The notes beneath the pieces were generated by a model that was not told where the DNA came from, ran no database searches, and was given only the letters and a program-made list of their open reading frames with translations. A stretch of DNA of 64,000 nucleotides from assembly GCF_013778455.1 (NCBI RefSeq), contig NZ_JACEHE010000015.1, positions 124,001-188,000 of the forward strand, in the 5' to 3' direction. The position numbers were made by a program, and so were the translations under genes. Below are positions 47,966 to 55,528 of the stretch, in pieces. The stretch's first letter is position 1. Each line of letters opens with the position of its first letter. This stretch comes from Streptomyces himalayensis subsp. himalayensis. Lineage in GTDB: Bacteria > Actinomycetota > Actinomycetes > Streptomycetales > Streptomycetaceae.

Positions 47966-50409
47966 GTCGCGCTCAGGCGGCGGTCCGCGACCGACCGGCC
48001 CGCCTGGATCTCGTACGCCCCCTTCACCGCCGCCCAGGCGCCGGACTGCTCGTCCCAGATCTCGAAGGCGCGGCGCGGGAGTTCGACGGTGACCTCGGCG
48101 GTCTCGCCCGGTGCCGCCTCGACGCCTGTGAAACCGGCCAGTTGGCGCACCGGCCGGTCGGCGGCGGGTTCGGCGGGAGCGACGTAGATCTGGACGACCT
48201 CGCGGCCCGCGCGCCCGCCGGAGTTGCGGACGCGGACCGTCACCGTGGTGCCGTCCGTCTCGATCGATTCGTACGTCCAGTCGGTGTAGCCGAGGCCGTG
48301 GCCGAAGGGGTACGCGGGTGTCGTGCCCGTCTTGTCCCAGGCCCGGTAGCCGATGAACACATCCTCGGAGTAATGGAGTTCGCCGTCGGTGGGGGTGACC
48401 TGCGTGACCGGGGCGTCCTCGAGCGTCGCGGGCCAGGTCGTGGGCAGCCTGCCGGCCGGTTCGTACGCGCCGAGCAGGACGTCGGCCAGCGCGGCGCCGC
48501 CCTCCTGGCCGGGGAACCAGCTGAGCAGGACGGCCGCGACGTCCTCGCGCCACGGCATCTCGACCGGGGAGCCGGAGTTGACGACCACGACCGTGTTCGG
48601 ATTGACGGCGGCCACGGCTCGTACGAGATCGTCCTGGCGGCCCGGGAGCCGCAGGTCCGTGCGGTCGAAGCCCTCGGACTCGACGCGGTCGGTGGTGGCG
48701 ACGACCACGATCGCCGTGTCCGCCTCGCGCGCGGCCTCGACGGCCTCGGTGATCAGCTCGTCGGCGTCGCGCTGCGGCTCGCGGTGGACGAGAGAGAAGC
48801 CGACGGCTTGGACGGGGGCGTCGTCGATCTTGGCGACGATGTGCTGGAGGGAGACCTCGACCGGCTCGCCGGCCGTCAGCTCGGCCCGGCCGCGCTCGAC
48901 CGGCGCGCCGAAGAACGCCTCGAACGGGTCGGACTCCGGCCCGAGTCCCTGCGCCCCCTCGAAGAGCACCTCGCCCGCGACGGTGAGCCGGAAGCCGCCG
49001 AGGCCGCGGGTGCCGAACGAGTGGGCGCCGCTCTCGCGCGGGGTGAAGGTGCCGGTGAGTTCGACGCTGTGCAGGGCGTCGTAGGAGACGCCCTCGGGCA
49101 GGTCGCCGCCGAGCCACTGGATCTGGCCGCCCGGCACGGACGCCGTACCGATGATCTCTCCCGCGGCGTCGCGGCACACGGCCCGCAGCTCGAAACCCTT
49201 CCCGGCGGCGGCGAGTTCCTCGGTCGGATCGGCGCCGAGTGCGTACGTCAGCGTGGCGGCGGGCAGTGCCGCGGTGAGGCCGTCGAGCGGGGAGACGATG
49301 CGCCTCGGGAAGACGCTCGCCGATCCGCCGCCGAGCACGCGCGCGTCGCGGGCGGCGGCGCCGAGGAGCGCGATCTTGCGTACGCGGGCGGGGTCGATGG
49401 GAAGGACGGGGCCGCTCTGAACGGCCTTGTTGCGTACGAGCACGAAGGAACGGCGTGCGATCTCGCGGGCCAGGGCCTCACCGTCGATCTCGGCGGGCGG
49501 CTCGGTCACGACGGGGTCGGCGCCTTCGAGGGCGCCGACGCGGGCGGCGAGCCGCAGCACGTTGCGTACGGCCTCGTCGACCTTCGCCTCCTCGACCTCG
49601 CCCGCGCGGACCGCGGCGGCCAGCGCCTCGCCGTACACGGTCACCGGGCCGGGCATGGCGACGTCGAGGCCGCCATCGATGGCACCCGCCGTCGACCGGG
49701 CGGCCAACCAGTCCGAGACGTTGAACCCGTCGAAGCCCCATTCGCCGCGCAGGACTTCGTTCACGAGCCGGCGGTGCTCGGTCATCGTCGTGCCGTTGAC
49801 CGAGTTGTAGGCGGTCATGATGCCCCATGGGCGGGCGTTCTCGACGATGGCCTCGAAGGGGGCGAGGTACAGCTCGCGCAGGGCGCGGGCGGAGACGACG
49901 TTGTTCACGGTGAAGCGGTCGGTCTCGGCGTCGTTCGCCACGAAGTGCTTCACAGTGGTACCGACGCCGCCGGACTGCACGCCCTGCACATAACCCGTGC
50001 CCATACGGCCCGTGAGATACGGGTCTTCGCTGTACGCCTCGAAGTGGCGGCCGCCGAGCGGGGAGCGGTGCAGATTGACGGTCGGCGCGAGGAGGATGTG
50101 GACGCCCTTGCGGCGGGCCTCCTGGGCCAGAAGGGTGCCGGCGCGGCGGGCGAGGTCCGGGTCCCAGGTGGCGGCGAGCGCCGTCGGGGACGGCAGCGCG
50201 ATGGACGGGTCGTCGGCGCTCCAGCGGACGCCGCGGACACCGATGGGACCGTCCGACATCACGAGCGACGCGAGGCCGATCTCCGGCAGCGCGGGCAGCG
50301 ACCACATGTCCTGTCCGGCGAGCAGCCGCGCCTTCGCGTCGAGATCGAGCCTGCCGAGCGCGGCCTGCACCGCCGCCTCGCGGGCCTGGTCCGCGTGGGT
50401 CTCCGCCAC
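47953..50409 (-). CDS. GH3 beta-glycosidase with PA14 and fibronectin-III-like domains
   Basis: An 818-residue intracellular GH3 enzyme. The N-terminal TIM-like domain contains VMSDGPIGVRG, ALAATWDPDLARRAGTLLAQ, VKHFVANDAETDRF and the nucleophile Asp233 in GFDGFNVSDWLAARST; the acid/base-containing second domain follows (AREIARRSFVLVRNKA). A PA14 insert sits at about 390-540 (GTFTPRESGAHSFGTRGLGG), and the end is the fibronectin-III-like domain (VRVRNSGGRAGREVVQIYVA). It should remove terminal beta-glucosyl or related residues from imported oligosaccharides. GTG 50409 follows AGGAGGTGCCACC. Divergent from the ArsR-type gene. Confidence 0.92.
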   Translation of the reverse strand: MAETHADQAREAAVQAALGRLDLDAKARLLAGQDMWSLPALPEIGLASLVMSDGPIGVRGVRWSADDPSIALPSPTALAATWDPDLARRAGTLLAQEARRKGVHILLAPTVNLHRSPLGGRHFEAYSEDPYLTGRMGTGYVQGVQSGGVGTTVKHFVANDAETDRFTVNNVVSARALRELYLAPFEAIVENARPWGIMTAYNSVNGTTMTEHRRLVNEVLRGEWGFDGFNVSDWLAARSTAGAIDGGLDVAMPGPVTVYGEALAAAVRAGEVEEAKVDEAVRNVLRLAARVGALEGADPVVTEPPAEIDGEALAREIARRSFVLVRNKAVQSGPVLPIDPARVRKIALLGAAARDARVLGGGSASVFPRRIVSPLDGLTAALPAATLTYALGADPTEELAAAGKGFELRAVCRDAAGEIIGTASVPGGQIQWLGGDLPEGVSYDALHSVELTGTFTPRESGAHSFGTRGLGGFRLTVAGEVLFEGAQGLGPESDPFEAFFGAPVERGRAELTAGEPVEVSLQHIVAKIDDAPVQAVGFSLVHREPQRDADELITEAVEAAREADTAIVVVATTDRVESEGFDRTDLRLPGRQDDLVRAVAAVNPNTVVVVNSGSPVEMPWREDVAAVLLSWFPGQEGGAALADVLLGAYEPAGRLPTTWPATLEDAPVTQVTPTDGELHYSEDVFIGYRAWDKTGTTPAYPFGHGLGYTDWTYESIETDGTTVTVRVRNSGGRAGREVVQIYVAPAEPAADRPVRQLAGFTGVEAAPGETAEVTVELPRRAFEIWDEQSGAWAAVKGAYEIQAGRSVADRRLSATIEV

Positions 50410-50550
50410 GGTGGCACCTCCTCGTTGAAGTCCCTGACGTCCCTTGGACGCCCACCCATCCTGCACCTGGCGGCCTGTAGAGTGGTAGGTTTCGTTATGC
50501 TCTCGTTATATTTCCCCGGCTTTGGAGGCATCGGACCCTCCTGGACCCAG

Positions 50551-50567
50551 GGGTACCAGGGGTACCC
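50551..50567. promoter_or_regulatory. Palindrome between GH3 and arsR-type genes
   Basis: GGGTACC and GGTACCC are inverted around AGG. It lies upstream of the -35 of the ArsR-type gene and behind the GH3 promoter, so it could bind the nearby TetR protein. That link is a guess from position. Confidence 0.4.
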
Positions 50568-50568
50568 G

Positions 50569-50620
50569 TTGACATGCAGCCGTATGGCTGCCTATGGTTC
50601 AGGCAGCCATACGGCTGCAT
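50569..50620 (+). promoter_or_regulatory. ArsR-type gene promoter with double palindromic operator
   Basis: TTGACA (50569-50574) and TATGGT (50593-50598) have an 18-base spacer. The spacer and the start region contain two 19-base arms, ATGCAGCCGTATGGCTGCC (50574-50592) and its exact inverse (50602-50620), nine bases apart. Each arm is itself a GCAGCC-GTAT-GGCTGC dyad, so two dimers can bind and cover the promoter. Confidence 0.8.
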
Positions 50621-50640
50621 GAAGGGGATGGCGAGAGACG

Positions 50641-51438
50641 ATGGACGAGGTGTTCAAGGCACTGGCCGATCCCAGTCGCCGCCGGCTGCTGGACAGCCTG
50701 AACGCCCGCAACGGGCAGAGCCTGCGCGAACTGTGCGCCGGGCTCTCCATGGCCCGCCAGTCCGTCAGCAAACACCTCGCGGTACTGGAGACGGCGAACC
50801 TGGTGACCACGGTGCGGCGCGGCCGCGAGAAGCTGCACTACCTCAACGCGGCACCGATCAACGCCATCGCCGAGCGCTGGATCCACCAGTACGACCGTGA
50901 GCGGGTGCGCGCGCTCGCCGACCTGAAGCGAGCATTGGAGCAAGAGCCCATGACCAGCGACGAGTTCGTCTACACGACCTACATCAACACCACACCGGAA
51001 CGGCTCTGGCAGGCGCTGACCGACCCGGCTTTCACCCGCCGCTACTGGGGCGTGGCCTTCGAGACGGACTGGAACACCGGTTCGGCGATGGTCTGGGAGG
51101 AGGGCGGGAACAGGACCGCCGATCCCGCTCAGGTGGTCCTCGAGTCGGAGCCTTTCCGCCGCCTGTCCTACACCTGGCACACCTTCACACCGGAGTGGGC
51201 GAAGTCCGCCGGGGTGAGCGACGACGTGCTCGCCAGGATCTCCGCCGAGCGCCGTTCCAAGGTGACCTTCGAGATCGAACCGCTCGGGCAGATGGTCAAG
51301 CTGACCGTCGTCCACGACGGCTTCGACCCGGGCAGCACCGTCCTGGACATGATCCGCGGCGGCTGGCCGGCGCTGCTGTCCAGCCTCAAGACGCTGCTGG
51401 AGACGGGCGAGGCACTGCCGGAGCCCGCGTCCGAGTAA
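50641..51438 (+). CDS. ArsR family regulator fused to SRPBCC (AHSA1) domain
   Basis: A 265-residue fusion. Residues 1 to about 95 are a winged-helix ArsR domain (MDEVFKALADPSRRRLLDSL, SLRELCAGLSMARQSVSKHL, AVLETANLVTTVRRGREKLH). Residues about 105-262 are an AHSA1-type SRPBCC domain (YINTTPERLWQALTDPAFTR, RYWGVAFETDWNTGSAMVWE, KLTVVHDGFDPGSTVLDMIR). Such proteins are repressors with a hydrophobic ligand cup in place of a metal site; typical ArsR metal-binding cysteines are absent. The double palindrome 20 bases upstream is probably its own operator. ATG 50641 follows GGGGATGGCGAGAG. A TetR gene follows after 79 bases. Confidence 0.9.
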   Translation: MDEVFKALADPSRRRLLDSLNARNGQSLRELCAGLSMARQSVSKHLAVLETANLVTTVRRGREKLHYLNAAPINAIAERWIHQYDRERVRALADLKRALEQEPMTSDEFVYTTYINTTPERLWQALTDPAFTRRYWGVAFETDWNTGSAMVWEEGGNRTADPAQVVLESEPFRRLSYTWHTFTPEWAKSAGVSDDVLARISAERRSKVTFEIEPLGQMVKLTVVHDGFDPGSTVLDMIRGGWPALLSSLKTLLETGEALPEPASE

Positions 51439-51517
51439 CCGCAGCTGTTCTACTGGTCCGGCCGAGCCGCCCCCGGCGAGCGAGGAGGCGGCAGGCCAGG
51501 GGAAGGAGACCGACACC

Positions 51518-52075
51518 ATGGCTGCCAGGGCCAGAAGCCAGGAGCGCCGTGCGGAGATTCTGCGCGCCGCCCTGGAGGTGATCGCCGAGCGCGGTTACCG
51601 GGGCGCCAGCCTGGCGGCGGTCGCCGAGCGGGTCGGGCTCACGCAGCAGGGGCTGCTGCACTACTTCCCCACCAAGGAGGCGCTGCTCGTCGCCGTACTG
51701 GAGGAACGCGACCAGTGGGACTCGGTGCCGGACTCCCAGTGGCGGCTCGACCTGCTGGGCTCACTCGTCGAGTACAACGCGATGCGGCCCGGCATCGTGC
51801 AGACCTTCTCGGCCCTGCTGGGCGAGAGCGTCACCGAGGGGCATCCGGCGCGGGAGTTCTTCACGCGGCGGTACGCCGCGGTGCGCGGGAACATGGCGCA
51901 GGTGCTGCGCGCCGAGTACGGCGACCGGCTGCCCGGAGGGCTGACCCCCGAGCAGGCGGCTCCGCTGATGGTGGCGGTGATGGACGGGCTGCAGTTCCAG
52001 TGGCTGCTGGCCCCGGACGAGGTGGACATGCCGGAGGTGTTCCGGGACTTCCTCCGGCTGCTGGGCGGCGGCTGA
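51518..52075 (+). CDS. TetR family regulator
   Basis: A 185-residue TetR protein. The HTH is at about 11-57: RRAEILRAALEVIAERGYRG then ASLAAVAERVGLTQQGLLHY and FPTKEALL. The C-terminal domain (GSLVEYNAMRPGIVQTFSAL, AAPLMVAVMDGLQFQWLLAP) resembles regulators found next to GH3 glycosidase genes in Streptomyces. It probably controls the GH3 gene 1.1 kb away or itself; this is inferred. ATG 51518 follows GGGGAAGGAG. Its stop codon is part of a perfect tandem duplication. Confidence 0.9.
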   Translation: MAARARSQERRAEILRAALEVIAERGYRGASLAAVAERVGLTQQGLLHYFPTKEALLVAVLEERDQWDSVPDSQWRLDLLGSLVEYNAMRPGIVQTFSALLGESVTEGHPAREFFTRRYAAVRGNMAQVLRAEYGDRLPGGLTPEQAAPLMVAVMDGLQFQWLLAPDEVDMPEVFRDFLRLLGGG

Positions 52076-52121
52076 CCCGTACCGCCCCGCGGTGCGGCTG
52101 ACCCGTACCGCCCCGCGGTCA
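52070..52121. repeat. 26-bp tandem duplication containing the tetR stop codon
   Basis: GGCTGACCCGTACCGCCCCG plus CGGT is present twice at exact 26-base spacing (52070 and 52096). The first copy contains the true TGA; the second ends at the stop codon of the convergent EI24 gene. Confidence 0.9.
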
Positions 52122-52931
52122 TGAGGCGGTTGATTCGCCTTCCGCCATCTCGTCGTCCGCCTTTTCGTCGTCGCTGTCGTCCCGGGCGCTCTCCCCGAGC
52201 AGGTCCCGCGCCATCAGCGTCGCGCCGGCCACCGCGCCGGGCATCAGGAACACCGCGACGAACGGGACCAGGAAGGACACGGCCAGCGGCGTCCCGAAAC
52301 CCCAGGCCAGCGCCTTGCGGGCGCGCAACATGACGAGCCGGTCGCGGAGTTCGACACCGCGGCGCTGCATCGCGACCGACGTGAGCTCCTGGGAGAGGAA
52401 GAACCCGGTGACGAAGAAGCCGAGCACCGGGATCACCGTCTGGCCGATGAACGGGATGAATCCGAGGGCGAAGAGCAGTACGCCCCAGAGTCCGGCCCTG
52501 ACGAGCACGCGGAGGCTGTCCCGGGCGGAGATCCACAGCTCCCGCCAGAGCGGCAGCCCCGACTCCGGCGCGGAGCCGTCGGGCGACACGGAGCGGTCGA
52601 CCTTCTCGGACAGCGCCTCGTAGAAGGGCTGTCCGACGAGCAGGGTCACCGCCGTGAAGGTGAGGACCGCGAGCAGCAGCCCCAGGGCGTACAGGACGGC
52701 GGTCAGGAAGCCGCGGAACAGGCCGAGCCACGGCGAGGCCCAGTCGTCGGCGAAGGGTGTGGCCCAGCCGACGAAGTCCCCGCCCCAGAGGGCGAGCGCG
52801 GTCAGTGCGGCGGCGTACAGCACGAGGGTGATCAGGCCGGGCAGCAGCCCGAACCCGTACTGGCGCCTGTGTCGGGCAACCCAGCGTTGGCCCTTGGCCA
52901 GGTATGCGAACCCCACCCCAAGATCATGCAT
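52119..52931 (-). CDS. EI24/CysZ-like membrane protein
   Basis: A 270-residue membrane protein with about five hydrophobic segments: LLPGLITLVLYAAALTALAL, GFLTAVLYALGLLLAVLTFT, GLWGVLLFALGFIPFIGQTV, VLGFFVTGFFLSQEL and TPLAVSFLVPFVAVFLMPGA. LVGQPFYEALSEKVD is the conserved loop of the EI24/CysZ superfamily, some of whose members take up sulfate. The C-terminus is acidic (ARDDSDDEKADDEMAEGE). The function in Streptomyces is unknown. It converges on tetR, and its stop abuts the duplication. Confidence 0.85.
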   Translation of the reverse strand: MHDLGVGFAYLAKGQRWVARHRRQYGFGLLPGLITLVLYAAALTALALWGGDFVGWATPFADDWASPWLGLFRGFLTAVLYALGLLLAVLTFTAVTLLVGQPFYEALSEKVDRSVSPDGSAPESGLPLWRELWISARDSLRVLVRAGLWGVLLFALGFIPFIGQTVIPVLGFFVTGFFLSQELTSVAMQRRGVELRDRLVMLRARKALAWGFGTPLAVSFLVPFVAVFLMPGAVAGATLMARDLLGESARDDSDDEKADDEMAEGESTAS

Positions 52932-53154
52932 GGCCCGAACGATACCTGGCGGGGCGACTTGGGTGGGCCGGTGCCTGGACTGGTAGCTGCTTCCCGTAGC
53001 TGTCGCCGGCGTCGGTGCCGATTCAACTCACCTGCAACGAGAAGGCTTTGAGGCAACGACTGCCCCGACGGAACCCGTACGTTCACATGGGGAGGGCATG
53101 CTGAGTGCGGAACCGGCCGCCGCCACGCGCCGCACCGGAGCAACGAGGAGGGCC

Positions 53155-54090
53155 ATGAACCCGATTCAGATCCCGATCCCGAGTCAGATCCCGATCGCGA
53201 TGCCGATCCAGATCCCGATCGCGATGCCGATCCAGATCCCGTCCGTCCCCGGTGTGGAGTCCGTGGTGCGCATGGCGCGCAGCACGGGGGAGCTCTCCGG
53301 CCGGCTGCTCGACACCGCGGGGAACATCACGCGGATCGTCGTCAACACCCTTGATCCGCGTGACGGTTCGGGCTCCCAGATGCTGCGCATGCTGCAGGAG
53401 ACCACCGCAGAGCTCGCCGAGGCCAGTGCGTCGCCGCAGGCGCAGGAGGCCTTCTACCGGATCGTGGACACGCTCACGCGGCTCGGCGCGACCGGTGCGC
53501 CGCTTGCCGTTCACCCCGTGAGTCAGCCCACGCAGGCGCTGCTCACCGCGCTCGGAGACAGCCTGCTGCCGCTGCTCGACGCGGTGGAGCCCGCGGTCGA
53601 AGAGTGCGCGGCCGCGATCAGTGAGCTGGTCGAGGCGTCGTCGCCGCTGCTGCCGGCCGCGGCGGGGGTGGCGGCCGGGGCGCTGCTCGTCCTCACACCC
53701 GTTCTGCTGGCCGCCGCCGATGTACTGCGCGACTCGGGTCCCGAGCTGCGCCGGATCGCCGACGCGCTCACGGCGGCGCTCGCCCCGCTGCTGCCGCTCC
53801 AGGTCGCGCTGGCGGAACGGGCGGCGGGTGCCGGGGCCGGGGTGGTCCGCTCCGCGCTCCCACCCCTCGCTGACGTCGTCGAGGCCGCGGCCGAGGCCAT
53901 GAAGACGTTCCGCCCGGTCCTGATCGCAGGCGAGGAGCTCCTGGTCTCCGGCCTGGAGCGGCTCCAGCCCCTCCTCCTCGCCACCGCGGCCCGCACGGGC
54001 CACCTGGCCCGCGCCGCCGCGGTCCGCGTCACGGCGGCGGCTGCGCCTGCGGCGGACCAGGGGGTGGTGGTGGCGGTCCACGCGACGTGA
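53155..54090 (+). CDS. Uncharacterised helical protein with repetitive Ile-Pro N-terminus
   Basis: A 311-residue protein that I do not recognise. It opens with an unusual repeat (IPIPSQIPIAMPIQIP, then IAMPIQIPS) built from two perfect 24-bp units. Most of the rest is amphipathic or hydrophobic helix rich in Ala, Leu and Val (RSTGELSGRLLDTAGNITRI; AAGVAAGALLVLTPVLLAAA; ELRRIADALTAALAPLLPLQ), reminiscent of phasin-like or granule-surface proteins, though this is only an impression. There are no catalytic motifs and no classical signal peptide. ATG 53155 follows GAGGAGGGCC, an ideal site. The gene ends in 16-17-bp repeats of its own stop region and borders a long minisatellite stretch. Confidence 0.7.
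   Translation: MNPIQIPIPSQIPIAMPIQIPIAMPIQIPSVPGVESVVRMARSTGELSGRLLDTAGNITRIVVNTLDPRDGSGSQMLRMLQETTAELAEASASPQAQEAFYRIVDTLTRLGATGAPLAVHPVSQPTQALLTALGDSLLPLLDAVEPAVEECAAAISELVEASSPLLPAAAGVAAGALLVLTPVLLAAADVLRDSGPELRRIADALTAALAPLLPLQVALAERAAGAGAGVVRSALPPLADVVEAAAEAMKTFRPVLIAGEELLVSGLERLQPLLLATAARTGHLARAAAVRVTAAAAPAADQGVVVAVHAT
53163..53248. repeat. 24-bp coding repeats at the N-terminus
   Basis: CAGATCCCGATCGCGATGCC plus GATC is tandemly duplicated, with a partial related unit on each side (CAGATCCCGATCCCGAG and CAGATCCCG). The unit length keeps the frame and encodes Ile-Pro repeats. Confidence 0.85.
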
Positions 54091-54140
54091 GAGTCCGCGT
54101 GACGTGAGGGCGACGCGACGTGACCGTCCACGCGACGTGA
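54076..54140. repeat. 16-17-bp repeats seeded by the stop codon
   Basis: GTCCACGCGACGTGA (true stop TGA at 54088-54090) is followed by GAGTCCGCGTGACGTGA, GGGCGACGCGACGTGA and CCGTCCACGCGACGTGA. Four consecutive units each end in ACGTGA. Confidence 0.88.
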
Positions 54141-54197
54141 CGACGGGCGTCGGCGGGAGCCGCGGCGCGGGTGGGCTACGCGCCGCAGGTCGGCCGG

Positions 54198-54302
54198 GCC
54201 ACCACGCGCGCGGGCCAGGCCACCACGTGCGCGGGCCAGGCCGCCACGCGCGCGGGCCAGGCCACCACGCGCGCGGGCCAGGCCACCACGCGCGCGGGCC
54301 AG
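54198..54302. repeat. Five 21-bp tandem repeats
   Basis: GCCACCACGCGCGCGGGCCA plus G is repeated five times without gaps, with single substitutions in copies two (GTGCGC) and three (GCCGCC). Confidence 0.92.
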
Positions 54303-54647
54303 GCCGCCATTCGGCAGGGCCGGGCGGCCAAGCCCGCCGCCGGGATGTCCGGGCAGCGCGGCTACATCGGCGGCTCCGCCGCCATTCGCGCCACCGCGCT
54401 GACTCCCCCTCCACAGCGCACTGCGCGTGCCGTCACCCAAGCGCAGCACGCCACGGCCCCACGCCACCGAGCCGGCTCCCCCTCCGCAGCGCGCTGGGGG
54501 TGCCGACGTCACCCGGCGCAGCCCGCTACGAGCCCGAGGCCCGGCGGCACACGCGGCTGCCACCGCACCATCGCCCCCGAGCGCAGGGGTGGTGGTCGCG
54601 ATCGGGCGACTGCCCTGCCCGCCCGGGCAGGGCACCAGCCTCAGCAC

Positions 54648-54840
54648 GGCCCGTCCGCCGCCGCAACCACGCCAGGACCATTCCATCGCGCCCCGACCAC
54701 GCCGGTGCCCTGCCCGCAGCCAGGGCACCGGCCCGTCCGCCGCCGCAACCACGCCGGGGCCAGTCCATCGCGCCCCGACCACGACGCGCCCTGCCCGCAG
54801 CCAGGGCACCGGCCCGTCCGCCGCCGCAACCACGCCAGGG
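54648..54840. repeat. About 81-bp tandem repeats, 2.4 copies
   Basis: GGCCCGTCCGCCGCCGCAAC starts units at 54648, 54730 and 54811. Each unit also contains CCATCGCGCCCCGACCACG and CCCTGCCCGCAGCCAGGGCA; the last unit is partial. Confidence 0.9.
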
Positions 54841-54874
54841 CCAGTCGGTCACGGCACCCCGTCAGCCCCGCACG

Positions 54875-54955
54875 GCACCCCCTCAGCCCCGGTCGGACGT
54901 CGGCGCCCCCGGCCGGGGCCCGATCAGACGTCGGCGCCCCCCCAGAGCCCGGTCA
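54875..54955. repeat. About 31-bp repeats seeded by the marR stop codon
   Basis: On the minus strand GGCGTCTGACCGGGC (true TGA at 54953-54955) is followed by GACGTCTGATCGGGC and GACGTCCGACCGGGG at about 31-base spacing, with G-rich fillers ending in GGCGCC between them. Confidence 0.75.
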
Positions 54956-55438
54956 GACGCCGCTGTCCCCGTCCGTACCCACATTCACGGCGTCGGCGAC
55001 GTCACCGCCGGCGCCCACCATCCTGCGCAGCATGTCCCGCAGGGACACCCGTTCGTCCTGGGACAGGCCCGCCAGGGGCCGCCGTGCGAAGTCCAGTGAC
55101 TCGCGCAGGCTTCGCGCCGTGCGCAGGCCCTCCTCCGTGGGTGCGGCCAGCTTCACCCGGCGATCGGCGGGGTCGGGGCGGCGTTCCACGAGGCCGCGGG
55201 CCTCCAGCCGGTCGATGATCCCGGTGACGTTCGACGGCTCGCACTTCAGTTTCTGTGCGAGCTGCCGCATGGGCAGCGGCTCCAGGGACAGCAGCCCCAG
55301 TACACGGGCCTGCGCGCCCGTCAGCGCATGCCGGCCCGCCGCCTGCTCGTACTCCTCGTGGTAGCGCGCCACGACGGCGCCGATGAGTTCGACGACCTCG
55401 AGGGTCAATGAGTCTGTGCGGGTGTTCGGGCCGGTCAT
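54953..55438 (-). CDS. MarR family regulator
   Basis: A 161-residue MarR winged-helix protein: TLEVVELIGAVVARYHEEYE, LTGAQARVLGLLSLEPLPMR, QLAQKLKCEPSNVTGIIDRL (recognition helix), EARGLVERRPDPADRRVKLA (wing with D-R-R). It is divergent from an NADP-dependent oxidoreductase with two palindromes between, so it most likely represses that gene and itself and is released by a phenolic or electrophilic ligand. The gene ends in repeats of its stop region. Confidence 0.92.
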   Translation of the reverse strand: MTGPNTRTDSLTLEVVELIGAVVARYHEEYEQAAGRHALTGAQARVLGLLSLEPLPMRQLAQKLKCEPSNVTGIIDRLEARGLVERRPDPADRRVKLAAPTEEGLRTARSLRESLDFARRPLAGLSQDERVSLRDMLRRMVGAGGDVADAVNVGTDGDSGV

Positions 55439-55460
55439 GGCCCCCAGGCTACCGCTTTAC

Positions 55461-55508
55461 TTGACACCCTGAAATATTCAGGAGCATGGTTGTTTCAGAA
55501 CATGAAAC
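55461..55508. promoter_or_regulatory. Promoter and MarR operators for the oxidoreductase gene
   Basis: TTGACA at 55461-55466 is a -35 element with a possible -10 CATGGT at 55485. CCTGAAATATTCAGG (55468-55482) is a dyad inside the spacer and GTTTCA-GAACA-TGAAAC (55492-55508) a second one around the expected transcript start. Both fit MarR dimers. Confidence 0.7.
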
Positions 55509-55528
55509 ATCTCTGAAAGGCGCCTCCC

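Larger units (their letters stand above)
54091..54952. other. 860-base non-coding minisatellite region
   Basis: No gene is supported between the repetitive protein and the convergent MarR gene. The segment holds three repeat families (16-17 bp, 21 bp and about 81 bp, listed separately) and a palindromic Streptomyces-type element near 54480-54510. Frames are open on both strands only because of the very high GC; they lack ribosome sites and consist of repeat translations. Confidence 0.6.

Noticed and set aside
54171..55364. Open frame encoding RAGQATT repeats
   Set aside because: It is the translation of 21-bp and 81-bp minisatellites and runs antisense through the marR gene. No ribosome site is present.
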